From: Flavobacteriales bacterium
Lineage (GTDB): Bacteria > Bacteroidota > Bacteroidia > Flavobacteriales_F > PHOS-HE28
DNA length: 64,000 nt
Reading direction: 5' to 3'
Assembly: GCA_016703005.1 (NCBI GenBank)
Contig: JADJCX010000034.1
Location: 62,001-126,000, forward strand
A program made the position numbers and the translations under genes. How positions within the stretch are numbered: position 1 is the first letter of the stretch; the number at the start of each line of letters is the position of its first letter. Of the stretch, positions 36,542 to 47,166 are shown in pieces. The notes beneath the pieces are model-generated. The model was given only the letters and a program-made list of their open reading frames with translations. It made no database searches and was not told where the DNA came from.

Positions 36542-37603
36542 TTAATTCGGTAGATACACGGCGCCCCCAATGCTGTCGCGCGAAGCACCAGTGACGCTGC
36601 TCAACGTGTTCGCCTCCCCGCGCCAACGCATCAGACCCAGGAAGGCGAACAACAATGCCTCCTTAAGATCCACTGTGCGCTCATTCGGTACCACGACTTC
36701 CGTCGGACACATCGTTTTGATCCGTTGCATCAGGAAGCCGTTGTGCGCTCCGCCACCCGTCACCAGCACGCGTGCTGAGCCGTGCGCTCCGAGGTGTTCA
36801 GTGATCTGCTGCGCGATGTGCTCAACACATGTGCGCATGCGGTCGGCCAAGGGGATCGCGGTATTCACCAGCAACGGCCACATCTCAGCATCGAATCGCT
36901 CGCGTCCCAAGGAACGCGGAAGCTGTTCATGCACGAACGGCATCGCGTTGAGCCGGTCCAACAGAGCTGCGTTGATCGTGCCGCTCTTGGCCAGCGCTCC
37001 ATCGGCATCGAAGTCCTTGTTGGCTTCTCCGGCCAGTGCGTTCAGGGCTTGATTGCAGGTGCATACATCGTAGCCGACCACGCTATCGCGCGCATGGAAC
37101 GATACGTTGGCTATGCCTCCGAGGTTGAGGAACGCATCGAAGCCCGGAAAGAGTTCGCGCTCGCCGAAAGGCACCAGCGGGGCACCTTGTCCTCCCAAGG
37201 CTATATCCTTGGTACGGAAGTCGACCACGCTTGGTAGACCGGTGATCGCAGCGATCTGCGCTCCGCATCCGATCTGGGTCGTGAAACCCAGTGCAGGTTG
37301 ATGGAAAATGGTATGACCGTGCGATGCGATCAGGTCGGCGGTCCCGTGTTGCGCCAGAAATCGTTTAGCTTCCTCTCCGATCAGCGCACCCAGATCTCGG
37401 TGGAGCTGGGCGAGTTGGAATGCTGTACCGCTCGTTGCGCTCAGCAATCGTTGTTTCCATGCGGACGTGAACGGGATCGTTCCGGCTGCGGTGACAACGG
37501 ACGTCCAGCGTCCATCGGAAGCCTCGAACGTGCAAAGTGCCAGATCGATCCCATCATTGGAACTGCCGCTCATGATACCGAGGACGGATTGGGTGTTCTT
37601 CAT
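36542..37603 (-). CDS. anmK: Anhydro-N-acetylmuramic acid kinase
   Basis: Phosphorylates and opens 1,6-anhydroMurNAc during peptidoglycan recycling. 353 residues. N-terminal phosphate-binding motif GIMSGSSNDGIDLALCTFE (usually GTSxDG; here GSSNDG), then IASHGHTIFHQPALGFTTQI, LPSVVDFRTKDIALGGQGAP, a Gly-rich LNLGGIANVSFHARD, and the C-terminal RVLVTGGGAHNGFLMQRI. Full length. It sits alone between the dehydrogenase gene and the divergent acyl-CoA dehydrogenase gene. Confidence 0.93.
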   Translation of the reverse strand: MKNTQSVLGIMSGSSNDGIDLALCTFEASDGRWTSVVTAAGTIPFTSAWKQRLLSATSGTAFQLAQLHRDLGALIGEEAKRFLAQHGTADLIASHGHTIFHQPALGFTTQIGCGAQIAAITGLPSVVDFRTKDIALGGQGAPLVPFGERELFPGFDAFLNLGGIANVSFHARDSVVGYDVCTCNQALNALAGEANKDFDADGALAKSGTINAALLDRLNAMPFVHEQLPRSLGRERFDAEMWPLLVNTAIPLADRMRTCVEHIAQQITEHLGAHGSARVLVTGGGAHNGFLMQRIKTMCPTEVVVPNERTVDLKEALLFAFLGLMRWRGEANTLSSVTGASRDSIGGAVYLPN

Positions 37604-37651
37604 CGTCTTTGGTCGGGGCGAATGTACCCGGGGAGCCTTGGCTTAACAGGC

Positions 37652-37659
37652 TACATTTG
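37652..37659 (+). promoter_or_regulatory. Bacteroidota -7 element (TACATTTG) for the acyl-CoA dehydrogenase gene
   Basis: TACATTTG matches TAnnTTTG and lies 52 bases before ATG 37711. Confidence 0.5.
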
Positions 37660-37710
37660 GCTTCCATTTTTGAGGGGGACGAACTTCCATACTGACAAAG
37701 ACCTCTATCC

Positions 37711-38877
37711 ATGCAAGACACTGCCACACTCGCCGGAATGAACTTCGACTTGACCGAAGAACAGAAAGCAGTTCGCGATGCCGCTCGCGATTTCGCCCAG
37801 AATGTGCTCAAGCCCGGAGTGATCGAACGCGATCGGGAACAGAAGTTCCCCACTGAAGAGATCAAGCAGTTAGGCGAACTCGGTTTCCTCGGAATGATGG
37901 TAAGCCCCAGGTACGGAGGTGGTGGGATGGATGCGGTGAGTTACGTGCTGGCCATGGAGGAGATCAGCAAGGTGGATGCGAGCTGCTCCGTGGTGATGAG
38001 CGTGAACAACAGCTTGGTGTGCTGGGGATTGGAGGAATTCGCGAACGAGGAGCAGAAAATGAAATACCTCGTTCCGTTGGCGAAGGGTGAGAAGATCGGT
38101 GCGTTCTGCTTAAGCGAGCCGGAGGCCGGTAGCGATGCCACAAGTCAACGCACCACAGCGATCGACATGGGCGATCACTACCTGTTGAACGGAACCAAGA
38201 ACTGGATCACGAACGGTGGTACGGCCAGCACGTACTTGGTGATGGCACAGACAGACGCGACCAAGGGCCACAAGGGCATCAATTGCCTGATCGTCGAAAA
38301 GGGCATGCCCGGATTCGTGGTAGGTGCGAAGGAGGACAAGCTCGGCATCCGGGGCAGCGATACGCACACCCTGATGTTCCAGGACGTGAAGGTGCCGAAG
38401 GAGAACAGGATCGGCGAGGATGGCTTCGGTTTCAAGTTCGCCATGAAGACCTTGGCCGGTGGGCGGATCGGCATTGCCTCGCAAGCTCTCGGTATCGCCA
38501 GCGGTGCCATGGAGTTGGCAGTAGCCTATAGCAAGGAGCGGAAGGCTTTCGGCAAGAAGATCAGCGAGCACCAAGCTATCCAGTTCAAACTCGCGGATAT
38601 GGCCACCGAGATCGAAGCGGCACGGCTGCTTTGCCTGAAGGCCGCATGGCTCAAGGACCAGCACTTGGACTATGCGCAAGCCAGTTCAATGGCCAAGTTG
38701 TTCGCCAGCGAGGTGGCCATGCGTCACACGGTTGAAGCGGTGCAGATCCACGGGGGGTACGGATATGTGAAGGAGTACCACGTGGAACGACTGATGCGCG
38801 ATGCCAAGATCACGCAGATCTATGAAGGCACCAGCGAGGTTCAGCGGATCGTGATCGGTCGGAGTGTGCTTGCCTGA
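37711..38877 (+). CDS. Acyl-CoA dehydrogenase
   Basis: FAD enzyme of fatty-acid or branched-chain acyl-CoA oxidation. 388 residues from 37711; ATG 37738 (MNFDLTEEQKAVRDAARDFA) gives the more usual 379. Motifs: AFCLSEPEAGSDATSQRTTA, the FAD-binding NGTKNWITNGGTASTYLVMA, IHGGYGYVKEYHVERLMRDA and the catalytic-base segment IYEGTSEVQRIVIGRSVLA. The pattern fits short/branched-chain or butyryl-CoA dehydrogenases. Convergent with murF, four bases apart. Confidence 0.93.
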   Translation: MQDTATLAGMNFDLTEEQKAVRDAARDFAQNVLKPGVIERDREQKFPTEEIKQLGELGFLGMMVSPRYGGGGMDAVSYVLAMEEISKVDASCSVVMSVNNSLVCWGLEEFANEEQKMKYLVPLAKGEKIGAFCLSEPEAGSDATSQRTTAIDMGDHYLLNGTKNWITNGGTASTYLVMAQTDATKGHKGINCLIVEKGMPGFVVGAKEDKLGIRGSDTHTLMFQDVKVPKENRIGEDGFGFKFAMKTLAGGRIGIASQALGIASGAMELAVAYSKERKAFGKKISEHQAIQFKLADMATEIEAARLLCLKAAWLKDQHLDYAQASSMAKLFASEVAMRHTVEAVQIHGGYGYVKEYHVERLMRDAKITQIYEGTSEVQRIVIGRSVLA

Positions 38878-38881
38878 GCGC

Positions 38882-40177
38882 TCACAGAGCCGGTACGATC
38901 GTCTCCAACGTGATCCCGCGTGATCCTTTGATCAAGATCAAGTGATCTGAGATCGGGTCGGTCTGTGCGGAGGCCAATGCTTGTGCTGCAGTGCTGAACC
39001 GCAGATGCACATTACCGCGACCGGTCTTGCCGAACTCAGGCCCGATCAGCCAAGCCTTTAGTTGCAGCTCAGTCAACAACGCAACGATGTTGTTATGCTC
39101 ATCCTCGCTGTCGGTTCCCAGTTCCAGCATGTCCCCAAGGATCACCAGCTTGGGTCGGTCAGTGACCATTGCCGCGAAATTCCTCAGCGCAACCTGCATG
39201 CTACTAGGGTTGGCGTTGTAGGCATCAAGGACGAGATGATTGCGCCCGGTATCCTTGAACTGGCTGCGGTTGTTCCCGGGTGCATACGCCTCCAGCGTTT
39301 CAACGATGGTCGTGTCCGGCACCCCGAATTCCATGCCTACGGAGACAGCTGCGAGGGCGTTCGGCAGGTTGTAGTCGCCGATCAACTGCGTTCGAACGCG
39401 ATGTTCCGTTCGGCTGCTGGTATCGAAAGCGAATCCCAGAAATGGTCCGTTCGGAACTATGTGGCCGGTGATCATTGCGTTTGTCGATGTCCCGTACGTG
39501 ATGCGCTGCGCGCTGCTGCTTTTCTGCATGAGGAGTTCATCGTCCGCATTCACGAATAGGCCGCCTTGGTGTACTAGGATGTATTGGAACAACTCGGTCT
39601 TCGCTTCGACCACCCCGGCATAGCTGCCGAACCCTTCCAAGTGCGCCTTGCCGATGTTCGTGATCAGGCCATGTGTCGGTTCGGCGATCGTGGTCAATTG
39701 AGCAATGTCGCCGATATGATTCGCACCCATTTCGATAATGGCGAAATGATGGTCGGCATTCATGCGCAGCAGGGTGAGCGGCACGCCGATATGGTTGTTC
39801 AGATTGCCGATAGTGGCAAGCGTCGGGGCTTTCGCGCTCAGTACCGCGTGGACCAACTCTTTGGTAGTTGTCTTGCCGTTGCTCCCGGTGATTGCAACTA
39901 CAGGAATGTTGAAGTGACGGCGGTGGTGGCGTCCGAGATCCTGGAGTGCATGCAGTACGTCATTTACCTGCAGGAAACGATCATTGACTACCACGTTCGG
40001 GTCATCAACAACTGCGTATTTGCAACCGTTCTCAAGGGCGGACGCGGCCATTTCGTTAGCATTGAACCGGGGGCCCTTCAACGCGAAGAACATTCCATCC
40101 CTGACCAGTTGGCGTGTGTCCGTGCAAGCGCCCGCACATTCCAAGAATCGTTTGTGCAGTTCAGCGGTTCCGATCAT
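38882..40177 (-). CDS. murF: UDP-MurNAc-tripeptide:D-Ala-D-Ala ligase
   Basis: Adds D-Ala-D-Ala to the muramyl tripeptide, the last cytosolic step of the peptidoglycan stem. 431 residues from ATG 40177 (MIGTAELHKRFLECAGACTD). The N-terminal substrate domain has RDGMFFALKGPRFNANEM; the ATP site is VVAITGSNGKTTTKELVHAV; the conserved HFAIIEMGANHIGDIAQLT and GLITNIGKAHLEGFGS follow; the C-terminal domain has LVLDAYNANPSSMQVALRNF. It follows the gldJ terminator on the same strand. murF next to gldJ is, to my knowledge, a conserved Flavobacteriales arrangement. Confidence 0.95.
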   Translation of the reverse strand: MIGTAELHKRFLECAGACTDTRQLVRDGMFFALKGPRFNANEMAASALENGCKYAVVDDPNVVVNDRFLQVNDVLHALQDLGRHHRRHFNIPVVAITGSNGKTTTKELVHAVLSAKAPTLATIGNLNNHIGVPLTLLRMNADHHFAIIEMGANHIGDIAQLTTIAEPTHGLITNIGKAHLEGFGSYAGVVEAKTELFQYILVHQGGLFVNADDELLMQKSSSAQRITYGTSTNAMITGHIVPNGPFLGFAFDTSSRTEHRVRTQLIGDYNLPNALAAVSVGMEFGVPDTTIVETLEAYAPGNNRSQFKDTGRNHLVLDAYNANPSSMQVALRNFAAMVTDRPKLVILGDMLELGTDSEDEHNNIVALLTELQLKAWLIGPEFGKTGRGNVHLRFSTAAQALASAQTDPISDHLILIKGSRGITLETIVPAL

Positions 40178-40187
40178 GGCCCAAAAG

Positions 40188-40217
40188 AAAAGCCCCTCGG
40201 CGTGCCGAGGGGCTTTT
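40188..40217 (-). terminator. Terminator of gldJ
   Basis: A perfect 14-bp stem (AAAAGCCCCTCGGC / GCCGAGGGGCTTTT) with a 2-base loop lies 29 bases after the gldJ stop, between gldJ and murF. On the minus strand the stem ends in a T-run (CTTTTCTTTTGG). Confidence 0.85.
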
Positions 40218-40245
40218 CCACAATAGTAGTGCTGACGATCGACGG

Positions 40246-42004
40246 TTACTTCTGCAATTTGCTGCGGCGTTTTTCGTCGCCCATTCCAACTGGGCTGCCC
40301 ACACGGGTCATTGCGCAACGGAAGCCGATAGTGGCGGTGCTTTGGCGCTCGTCGAGGTATCGACGGGTTCCCGGGTTGGCGTAGTAGATACGGTCAGCCC
40401 AGCTAGCCCCTTTGTATACACGTGCACGATCATTCACCAACGTGGTTTTGCCCCAGTCATACATGGCATTGCCTTCGTACGCTGGATCCTCGTAGAAAAT
40501 GCTGCTCTCAACGTCGCCGTCCGTGAAGTCGATATTGTCGCTCTGGCGGTAGTTGCGGCGATCGATGTTCTCTTCGACCGTTACGTTCCGTTGACGTACA
40601 TCGCCCGGCTGATCCGCTTGGTAATCACTGATCGCGCTCAGCAGTTTAGGGCAGATCTCCAAATCCTTGCTCTTGATCAGGTCCACCATGTCTTGCACGC
40701 GCTGCATCGCAGCATCGCTCTTGCGTGTGTTGTTGAATTCGATGCTCTGTTCGATCATAGTGAGCAGTTCATCGATCAAGGCGCCCTCCTCTGGAGTTGC
40801 ACGGACCGCTCATTTCGCGTTGGAATTCGCCGAGATGGTATTTGATGCCATCCACGTCGTACACTACGATGTCGTGCTTCTCCTGCACAGCACCATCACT
40901 GTTAAGCACTTTGGTTTTGAACACGTTGCCGCGGAACGGACGGAAGTCGTCTTTGTCTTCGGGACTGAGCGGACGGTAGACATCCATAACCCACTCGCTT
41001 ACGTTGCCAGCCATGTTGTACAGTCCGTAGTCGTTCGGCCAATAGCTGAACACAGGAGTAGTAATGTCACCGTTGTCGTTCAAGCTTCCGGCGACACCCA
41101 TGTAGTCACCACGGCCGCGCATGAAATTGCCTCGGAAATCACCGTAGAAGGCACCGCCCTTTTTACGGCTGTCATAACGAACCCAGTGACCGTTCCAGGG
41201 ATAGATGCGGCGCTCAACTTGGCGCTCGTCAACAGTATTGCCGATCAAGCCGTACGCAGCGTATTCCCACTCAGCCTCGGTCGGCAAGCGGTAACGGGGG
41301 AGAAGGATGCCGTCCTCCATCTTCACGTTGCGGAAATCTTTGTTCGGGTTGAAGTCCTGCAGGCCCTCAACACGTTTGCCACTTTCGTATTGGCCGGCCA
41401 TGTAGGCATCCGTGGTATAGTGGTCCTCGTTGATCTGGTTCGGATTATCCTCAAAAAGGCCTTCCCGGATCAGTATCAGTTCATTCACACGATCCGTACG
41501 CCAAGCGCAATAATCGTTGCACTGCAACCAGTTCACACCAACCACAGGATAGTCGCGATAGGCGGGGTGACGCAGGTAATACTCCACGTACGGGTCCATG
41601 AACGCGAGCTTGCTCCTCCAGACGAGAGAATCGGGTAGCGCCTTCTTATAGATCTCAGGATAGTCGGTGCTAAAGACGCGCTCCGTCCAATAGAGATACT
41701 CGAGCCAATAGAAATTGGTCACTTCCACTTCATCGATATAGAAAGATGACACCGTAACCGTGCGCGGTATGTTGTCCCAATCATGGGTCAACTCGTCAGT
41801 GATACGCCCCATGGTGAATTGGCCACCTTCCACGAGAATGATCCCGGGTCCGTTCTCCTGTTCTTCGAAAGCGGCTTTCTCAAAGCCGCCGTTCTTGCTG
41901 TCGTTGTAGTTCCAGCCGGTGGCACCGCTGCGCTCGAAATTGCAGCTAGCGAACATCACCGCAACTGCGGTGAGCGCAACGAATGGAAGGATCGTCTTCT
42001 TCAT
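40246..42004 (-). CDS. gldJ: Gliding/T9SS lipoprotein GldJ (frameshifted)
   Basis: SUMF/FGE-fold lipoprotein needed for gliding and for stability of the T9SS. Start at ATG 42004 (MKKTILPFVALTAVAVMFAS, with lipobox Cys). Core sequence: ILVEGGQFTMGRITDELTHD, DEVEVTNFYWLEYLYW, RYRLPTEAEWEYAAYG, NMAGNVSEWVMDVYRP. The frame breaks near 40797-40803: one frame reads SGPCNSRGGRLDR and stops, while the other continues ATPEEGALIDELLTMIEQSI through to TIGFRCAMTRVGSPVGMGDE, the expected end. Repaired length is about 586 residues. The PorP/SprF-like gene lies directly upstream on the same strand. Confidence 0.9.
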
Positions 42005-42033
42005 GGCGATGGTCTTTCGTTTTTCCGTGCTCA

Positions 42034-43020
42034 TCAGAACGTTGGACAGGCTACTTGGCGGAACGGGCGCTTCCTGTTCTTGCACTTGAAGCCCAATTGC
42101 ACGCTGATCTCGTGGCTGCCTGCTGTTGCTGTGGTGAGTTTGCTGGTAGTAACGTCGTAGCTATATCCGAATTTGAATCGTTCCGTATGGAACCCGATCA
42201 ACACGATGAATGCATCCCGAGCCCGGTACCATACACCGGCTGTGATGGGTCCGCGATCGATGTAAAGGCCAATGTTTATCTGTCTGAACGCAGCCTGTTG
42301 TTGGTACAGTATGTTCGGACTGATCTTCGTGCTGGCTTCGCCGATCCGACCTTTCTTCACTATTGGGATGGACGCACCGGCATGGGCCGTGAATTTCATG
42401 GGCAGTTTGCTCGTGCCAACGATGAGGCTCTCGTTCGGTTGAGTAAGATGGTGTGCCGCAAAGCCGGCGAAGAAGATGTCGCTGTACCCCAGAATACCAG
42501 CACTGAAATCAGCGTTGCCAACGCTTCCGCCGCGGGGTACATCATTCGTATTGTAGATGAAGCCCCGGCGAGGATCGATCATGTCACCGAAGGTCAGTTT
42601 GTTCCAATCCAAGGATTTCTGGAAGTAGGTGGCTTGGGCGCCGAACTTCATCGAGAATTTGCGGGAAACCGGGAGCAGGTAGCTGTACATGCCGCTCACG
42701 GTGGTTGTATTCAAGGTGCCCTTGCCAGCTTGGTCGTGGGTGACCAAGAACCCCAAACCACCTGAAATGCCCTTTATATGCTGGTCATAGCTCGCACTAC
42801 TGGTAACAAACGTACCCGACAGGGCGGGCCATTGATTGCGATAATTGAGAACCACCCTGGGGCACCGCGCCGTACCGGCGAATGCCGGGTTCAGGTACAG
42901 GGGGTTTGCATAAAACTGCGTGAACTGCGGGTCTTGACCTAAGGTCTCCACCGCAGCCAGTAAGGCCACGGCAACCGGTAAGGTCTTCCGCAGCAGTGTC
43001 TTGATCCCAATGCTCCCCAT
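42034..43020 (-). CDS. PorP/SprF family type IX secretion membrane protein
   Basis: 328 residues from ATG 43020 with a signal peptide (KTLLRKTLPVAVALLAAVET). The mature start DPQFTQFYANPLYLNPAFAG is the PorP/SprF signature; the rest is an outer-membrane beta-barrel with alternating strands, ending SVQLGFKCKNRKRPF. Family members are outer-membrane partners of PorK/PorN or of secreted adhesins. It is directly upstream of gldJ (30 bases), which may mean this copy works with GldJ; this is inference. Divergent from porU. Confidence 0.88.
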   Translation of the reverse strand: MGSIGIKTLLRKTLPVAVALLAAVETLGQDPQFTQFYANPLYLNPAFAGTARCPRVVLNYRNQWPALSGTFVTSSASYDQHIKGISGGLGFLVTHDQAGKGTLNTTTVSGMYSYLLPVSRKFSMKFGAQATYFQKSLDWNKLTFGDMIDPRRGFIYNTNDVPRGGSVGNADFSAGILGYSDIFFAGFAAHHLTQPNESLIVGTSKLPMKFTAHAGASIPIVKKGRIGEASTKISPNILYQQQAAFRQINIGLYIDRGPITAGVWYRARDAFIVLIGFHTERFKFGYSYDVTTSKLTTATAGSHEISVQLGFKCKNRKRPFRQVACPTF

Positions 43021-43195
43021 GCTTCGTGCTCGATGCAAGCGCCAATTATACGGATCGAACGCCTTGGGGTTCCCTTTCGTGTATGGCAATAATCCGCTCA
43101 CCCACCCGTTCACCGTCCGATCCGTTCAAAAATGACAAGGGCCGAAGCTAATTACTTTTCGTCCCGACTGTTGATAACCTGTTGATCACGAGTTC

Positions 43196-46100
43196 ATGAC
43201 GACCTACCGCTCCTTTTCCACGCTATGCCTACTGGCAGTGATCATGCAGGCTTCTGCACAGCGGTCTTATCACCATGAACTTGCGTGGAGCACAGTCGCA
43301 GGTCAAAGGTCGTCCGGTGCCAGTGTCGAAGGTGCCATGGGCTTTTCCGGCGCCCAATTGGATGCGGACCGAGGGTTCCTACCATATTTCCATGAGGTTT
43401 ATGACCTACCCTCAGGTACATCCGCTTTTTCATTCCAGTTGAGGGAGCTTGTATTTGAGCCTGTTCCGCAAGCCGACCTCAACAGGCTGGGGGAGCTATC
43501 CGGGATCGGGGAGCAGCCCTTGGTTATGGACCGCATAGCCTACCAGCGGAAGATGCCGATCGCACAGATCACGATTTATCCTTACAGAAGGATCAACGGA
43601 ACTGGTCCGTTGGAAAGACTTAAGTCGTTCGTAGTTGAACTTACCCCGAACCGAAGCGGTGCCGATCCAAGGAACAATAGGAGTTATCCGGACCATTCCA
43701 AGTTTATGACGGGGGATTGGTTCCGCCTAACGGTAACTCAGGACGGAGTCCATGCACTGACCTACGAGCAATTGCTGGCGGCCGGGGTCCCGGTTGCGGG
43801 GTTGGCCAGTGACTTGCTCAATATCTACGGTAACCACGCGGGCCAGCTACCCTTTGAGAACAGTGGCTTCGGGGATACTGACCTGAAGCTCAATAGTGTT
43901 TTGGTCGAGGACGGAGGAGATGGACAGTTCGGACCGGGCGACCGGATCCTGTTCTATGCCAGCAGCGCGCAGCGCTGGGATCTGCACGCGAACGGGCAGC
44001 GGTTCATTCATACAAAGCATGCATTCACGGATAGCGCGAGCTACTTTTTAGGCATTGGCGTTGATCCGCCACAGCGGATCGGTGATGTTTCACTGAGCGC
44101 GGACCCGGCAACGGATCAAACTACGGCCTTCGATGATCGCCAGTTCTTCGAAAGGGACTTGGTCAATTTGATCCGCAGCGGACGCACATGGTTCGGTGAA
44201 CATTATGACGTAGTGGATTTTTACAACTGGGTATTCGCGGTGCCCTACTTGCGCCCTCAGGACACGATAACGCTGGTGGTGGACGGCATGGCCAGGACCT
44301 TGGAGCAGGTGGGCGAAAGCCTCACAAGTGGCTTCGATCTGACCGCGGGCGGCTTCAGCACTTCTTGGGTTGAAGAGGGTTTTCCAGAGAATTATGCAGG
44401 GAATTTTGCAGTGCCATTCCAAGAGATCTTCCAGTTCACGCATGACCAAGGGACGCTTCCGGTCACCATCACGTTCGATCCGCATGACCCCATCACCAGT
44501 CAGGCTTGGATGAACTATCTGGAAATGAACTGCCGACGCGACCTGAAGTTCGTCGGGATCAATTGCACTTCCGCGATCTCCGGTCCGTTCAACCCGGTGC
44601 GATCAGCGAATTCACCGTCGATCTGGCCCAAAACGTTTTCCGTATTTGGGAGATCACCGATCCAATTGTGGTCGGAAACGTTCCCTTCACGGACGCAGGA
44701 GCACAGAAATCCTTCCGATTATCGACCGATGTGCTCCGTCATTTCGTGGCCTTCAAGAACAGTGGTTTCCTGAGCCCGGTGATCACCGGGCGTGTGGACA
44801 ATCAGGATCTGCACGCAACCGCATTGCCGACCGATCTCGTGATCGTTTGCCCCAAACCTTTTCTCAGCGATATCGCTCCGCTCGTTGACCGCCGAGTGAG
44901 TGACGGCTTGACCGTGGCGGTTGTGACACCTGAACAGGTTTTCAATGAGTTCAGCAGTGGGCAGCGTGATGCTACCGCGATCAAGCGCTACATGAAGCTG
45001 CTCTATGACAAAGCAGGCAGCGACCCCGCCTTGATGCCACGGTATCTGTTGCTCTTTGGTGATGGTTCCTACAACAACTGGATCCTCGCTGACAATAACC
45101 AGAACCTCATTCCAACTTACCAGACCAAAGATTCATGGAACACGAGCAAGTCCTACTGCTCGGATGATTACTTCGGATTGTTGGATGATACGGAGGGTGA
45201 ATACACAGGCGATCCGGTGGATATCGGTATCGGGCGTATACCTGCGAGCAACAGAACAATGGCTCGTCAGATGGTCGACAAGATCCTTGCTTATGATCGG
45301 CTGACGCTGAACAGTGCTTCAGGCAATGTCTGCGCGTCCACCAGTGACGGCGGCTCGAATGATTGGAGGAATTGGGTTCTTTTCGTCAGCGATGACCAGG
45401 AGGGGCCGGACATTGAAGGGCCCGTGCACATGCAGAACAGTGACGCACTGGCGACCAGGGTTGAAACAGAATACCCTGACTTCAATGTCACCAAGATCTA
45501 CATGGACGCTTATCAGCAAACGACCACACCGGGTGGTGAGCGCTATTACGAGGCGGAGGCGGCCCTCAGGGATCGTGTCCAAAAAGGGCTGATCCTAATG
45601 AACTATGTGGGGCATGGTGGTGAAGTGGGTTGGGCGCATGAGCGTTTGTTGGACAATACGACCATCCTCGGCTGGACGAATAACGATCGGCTACCGCTAT
45701 GGATGACCGCGACGTGCGAATTCAGTCGTTGGGATGACCCGGGCCGGACATCGGCCGGTGAGTATGTTTTGCTCAATCCGGACGGTGGAGGTATCGGACT
45801 GATGACCACCACACGCTTGGCCTACTCTGCGCAGAACCAAGCCATCAGTCAGGATTTCTACGATTTCGTTTTCCTGGATGAAGATGAGGAAGGGCGCACT
45901 GCCCGCTTAGGCGATATCTATCGTCGAACGAAACGTGCGATCACCACCGCCCAGCCACTTCAAACCAACCACCGCAATTTCAGTTTGTTGGGCGACCCGA
46001 GCATCCGCTTGGCCATGCCTGAGGTGCAAGTGCTCACTACGGCAATTACCGATACACTGGGTAATGCCTTGGATACGTTGAAGGCATTGACCACGGTACG

Positions 46101-47104
46101 TATCAGTGGGATCGTGGCTGATGATAATGGTACACAGCTCACCGATTTCAACGGTATCGTCATCCCAACGGTCTTCGATAAGAGCAGCAGCGTGCAAACG
46201 CTGGCGAACGATGCTCAGGGAACGAATCCCTATCCGTTCCTGCTGCGCCGCAACATCATCTACCGCGGCAAAGCCACCGTTACGAGCGGAGCGTTCAATT
46301 TCACGTTCGTGGTGCCCAAAGACATTGCTTATCAGTTCGGGCCCGGGCGGTTGAGCTATTACGTTGAGAGTACGACAACTAATGGTCATGGTCATAATAA
46401 CGAGAAGATCATAGGCGGGACCGACAATACCGCAGTGCTTGATGACCACGGCCCACGGATCGATCTGTTCATGAACGACGAACGTTTTGTGGCTGGTGGT
46501 ACCGTGAATGATGATCCCATGCTGTTGGCCAAGCTCTTCGATGATAACGGCATCAACACGCTGGGCAATAGTATCGGCCACGATCTGCTTGCCATCCTGG
46601 ACGAGAACACCGAGCAAGCTGTCGTGCTCAACGATTTGTATGAAGCCGATCTCGATACCTATAAGAGCGGCCACGTCCTTTACCGCTACTCCCGATCTGA
46701 CAGAGGGCAGCCATACTCTTCGTGTGAAAGCTTGGGATGTGCATAACAACAGTGCTGATGCCTACACGGAATTCGTGGTAGCCCCTAGTGAGGAGTTGGC
46801 TTTGGCCCATGTGCTCAACTACCCGAACCCGTTCACCACCAAGACCGATTTCTATTTCGAGCACAACAGACCGTGCAGTTCATTGCACGCTCAGGTCCAA
46901 GTGTTCACAGTAAGTGGTCGTTTGGTGAAAACCCTTGACCGCCAGTTGCAATGCGAAGGCACTCGCAGTGAACCACTTCCCTGGGACGGACTGGACGATA
47001 GTGGCGACAAACTGGGGCGAGGTGTCTATGTGTACCGGCTCAACATCACCACACCCGAGGGCGAGATGGCGGACAAGTTCGAAAAGCTCGTGATCCTGCG
47101 CTGA
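43196..47104 (+). CDS. porU: T9SS signal-peptidase/sortase PorU (two frameshifts)
   Basis: C25 cysteine peptidase that removes the T9SS C-terminal sorting domain and attaches cargo to A-LPS at the surface. Start ATG 43196 (MTTYRSFSTLCLLAVIMQAS, signal peptide). Three frame pieces join: up to DLKFVG at about 44555-44557 (a GGG run), then DQLHFRDLRSVQPGAISEF to about 46686-46693, then DLTEGSHTLRVKAWDVHNNS to the end. Catalytic His is in NYVGHGGEVGWAHERLL and Cys in MTATCEFSRWDDPG. The C-terminus is a FlgD/Ig-like module with NYPNPF and WDGLDDSGDKLGRGVYVYRL. Repaired length is about 1303 residues, in the usual PorU range. porV follows at 63 bases. Confidence 0.92.
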
Positions 47105-47134
47105 TCCCGCACAATAAGCCCATGCACACGCACG

Positions 47135-47142
47135 TATATTCG
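47135..47142 (+). promoter_or_regulatory. Weak -7-like element (TATATTCG) before porV
   Basis: TATATTCG differs from TAnnTTTG at one base and lies 32 bases before the porV ATG (47167). It supports 47167 over the upstream in-frame ATG at 47122 and suggests that porV may have its own promoter besides porU read-through. Confidence 0.3.
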
Positions 47143-47166
47143 CCGTCCTTTTCCAAGAACTCACTG

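Noticed and set aside
39584..40384. 266-codon open frame on the plus strand
   Set aside because: Antisense to murF and crosses the gldJ terminator; no recognisable domain.
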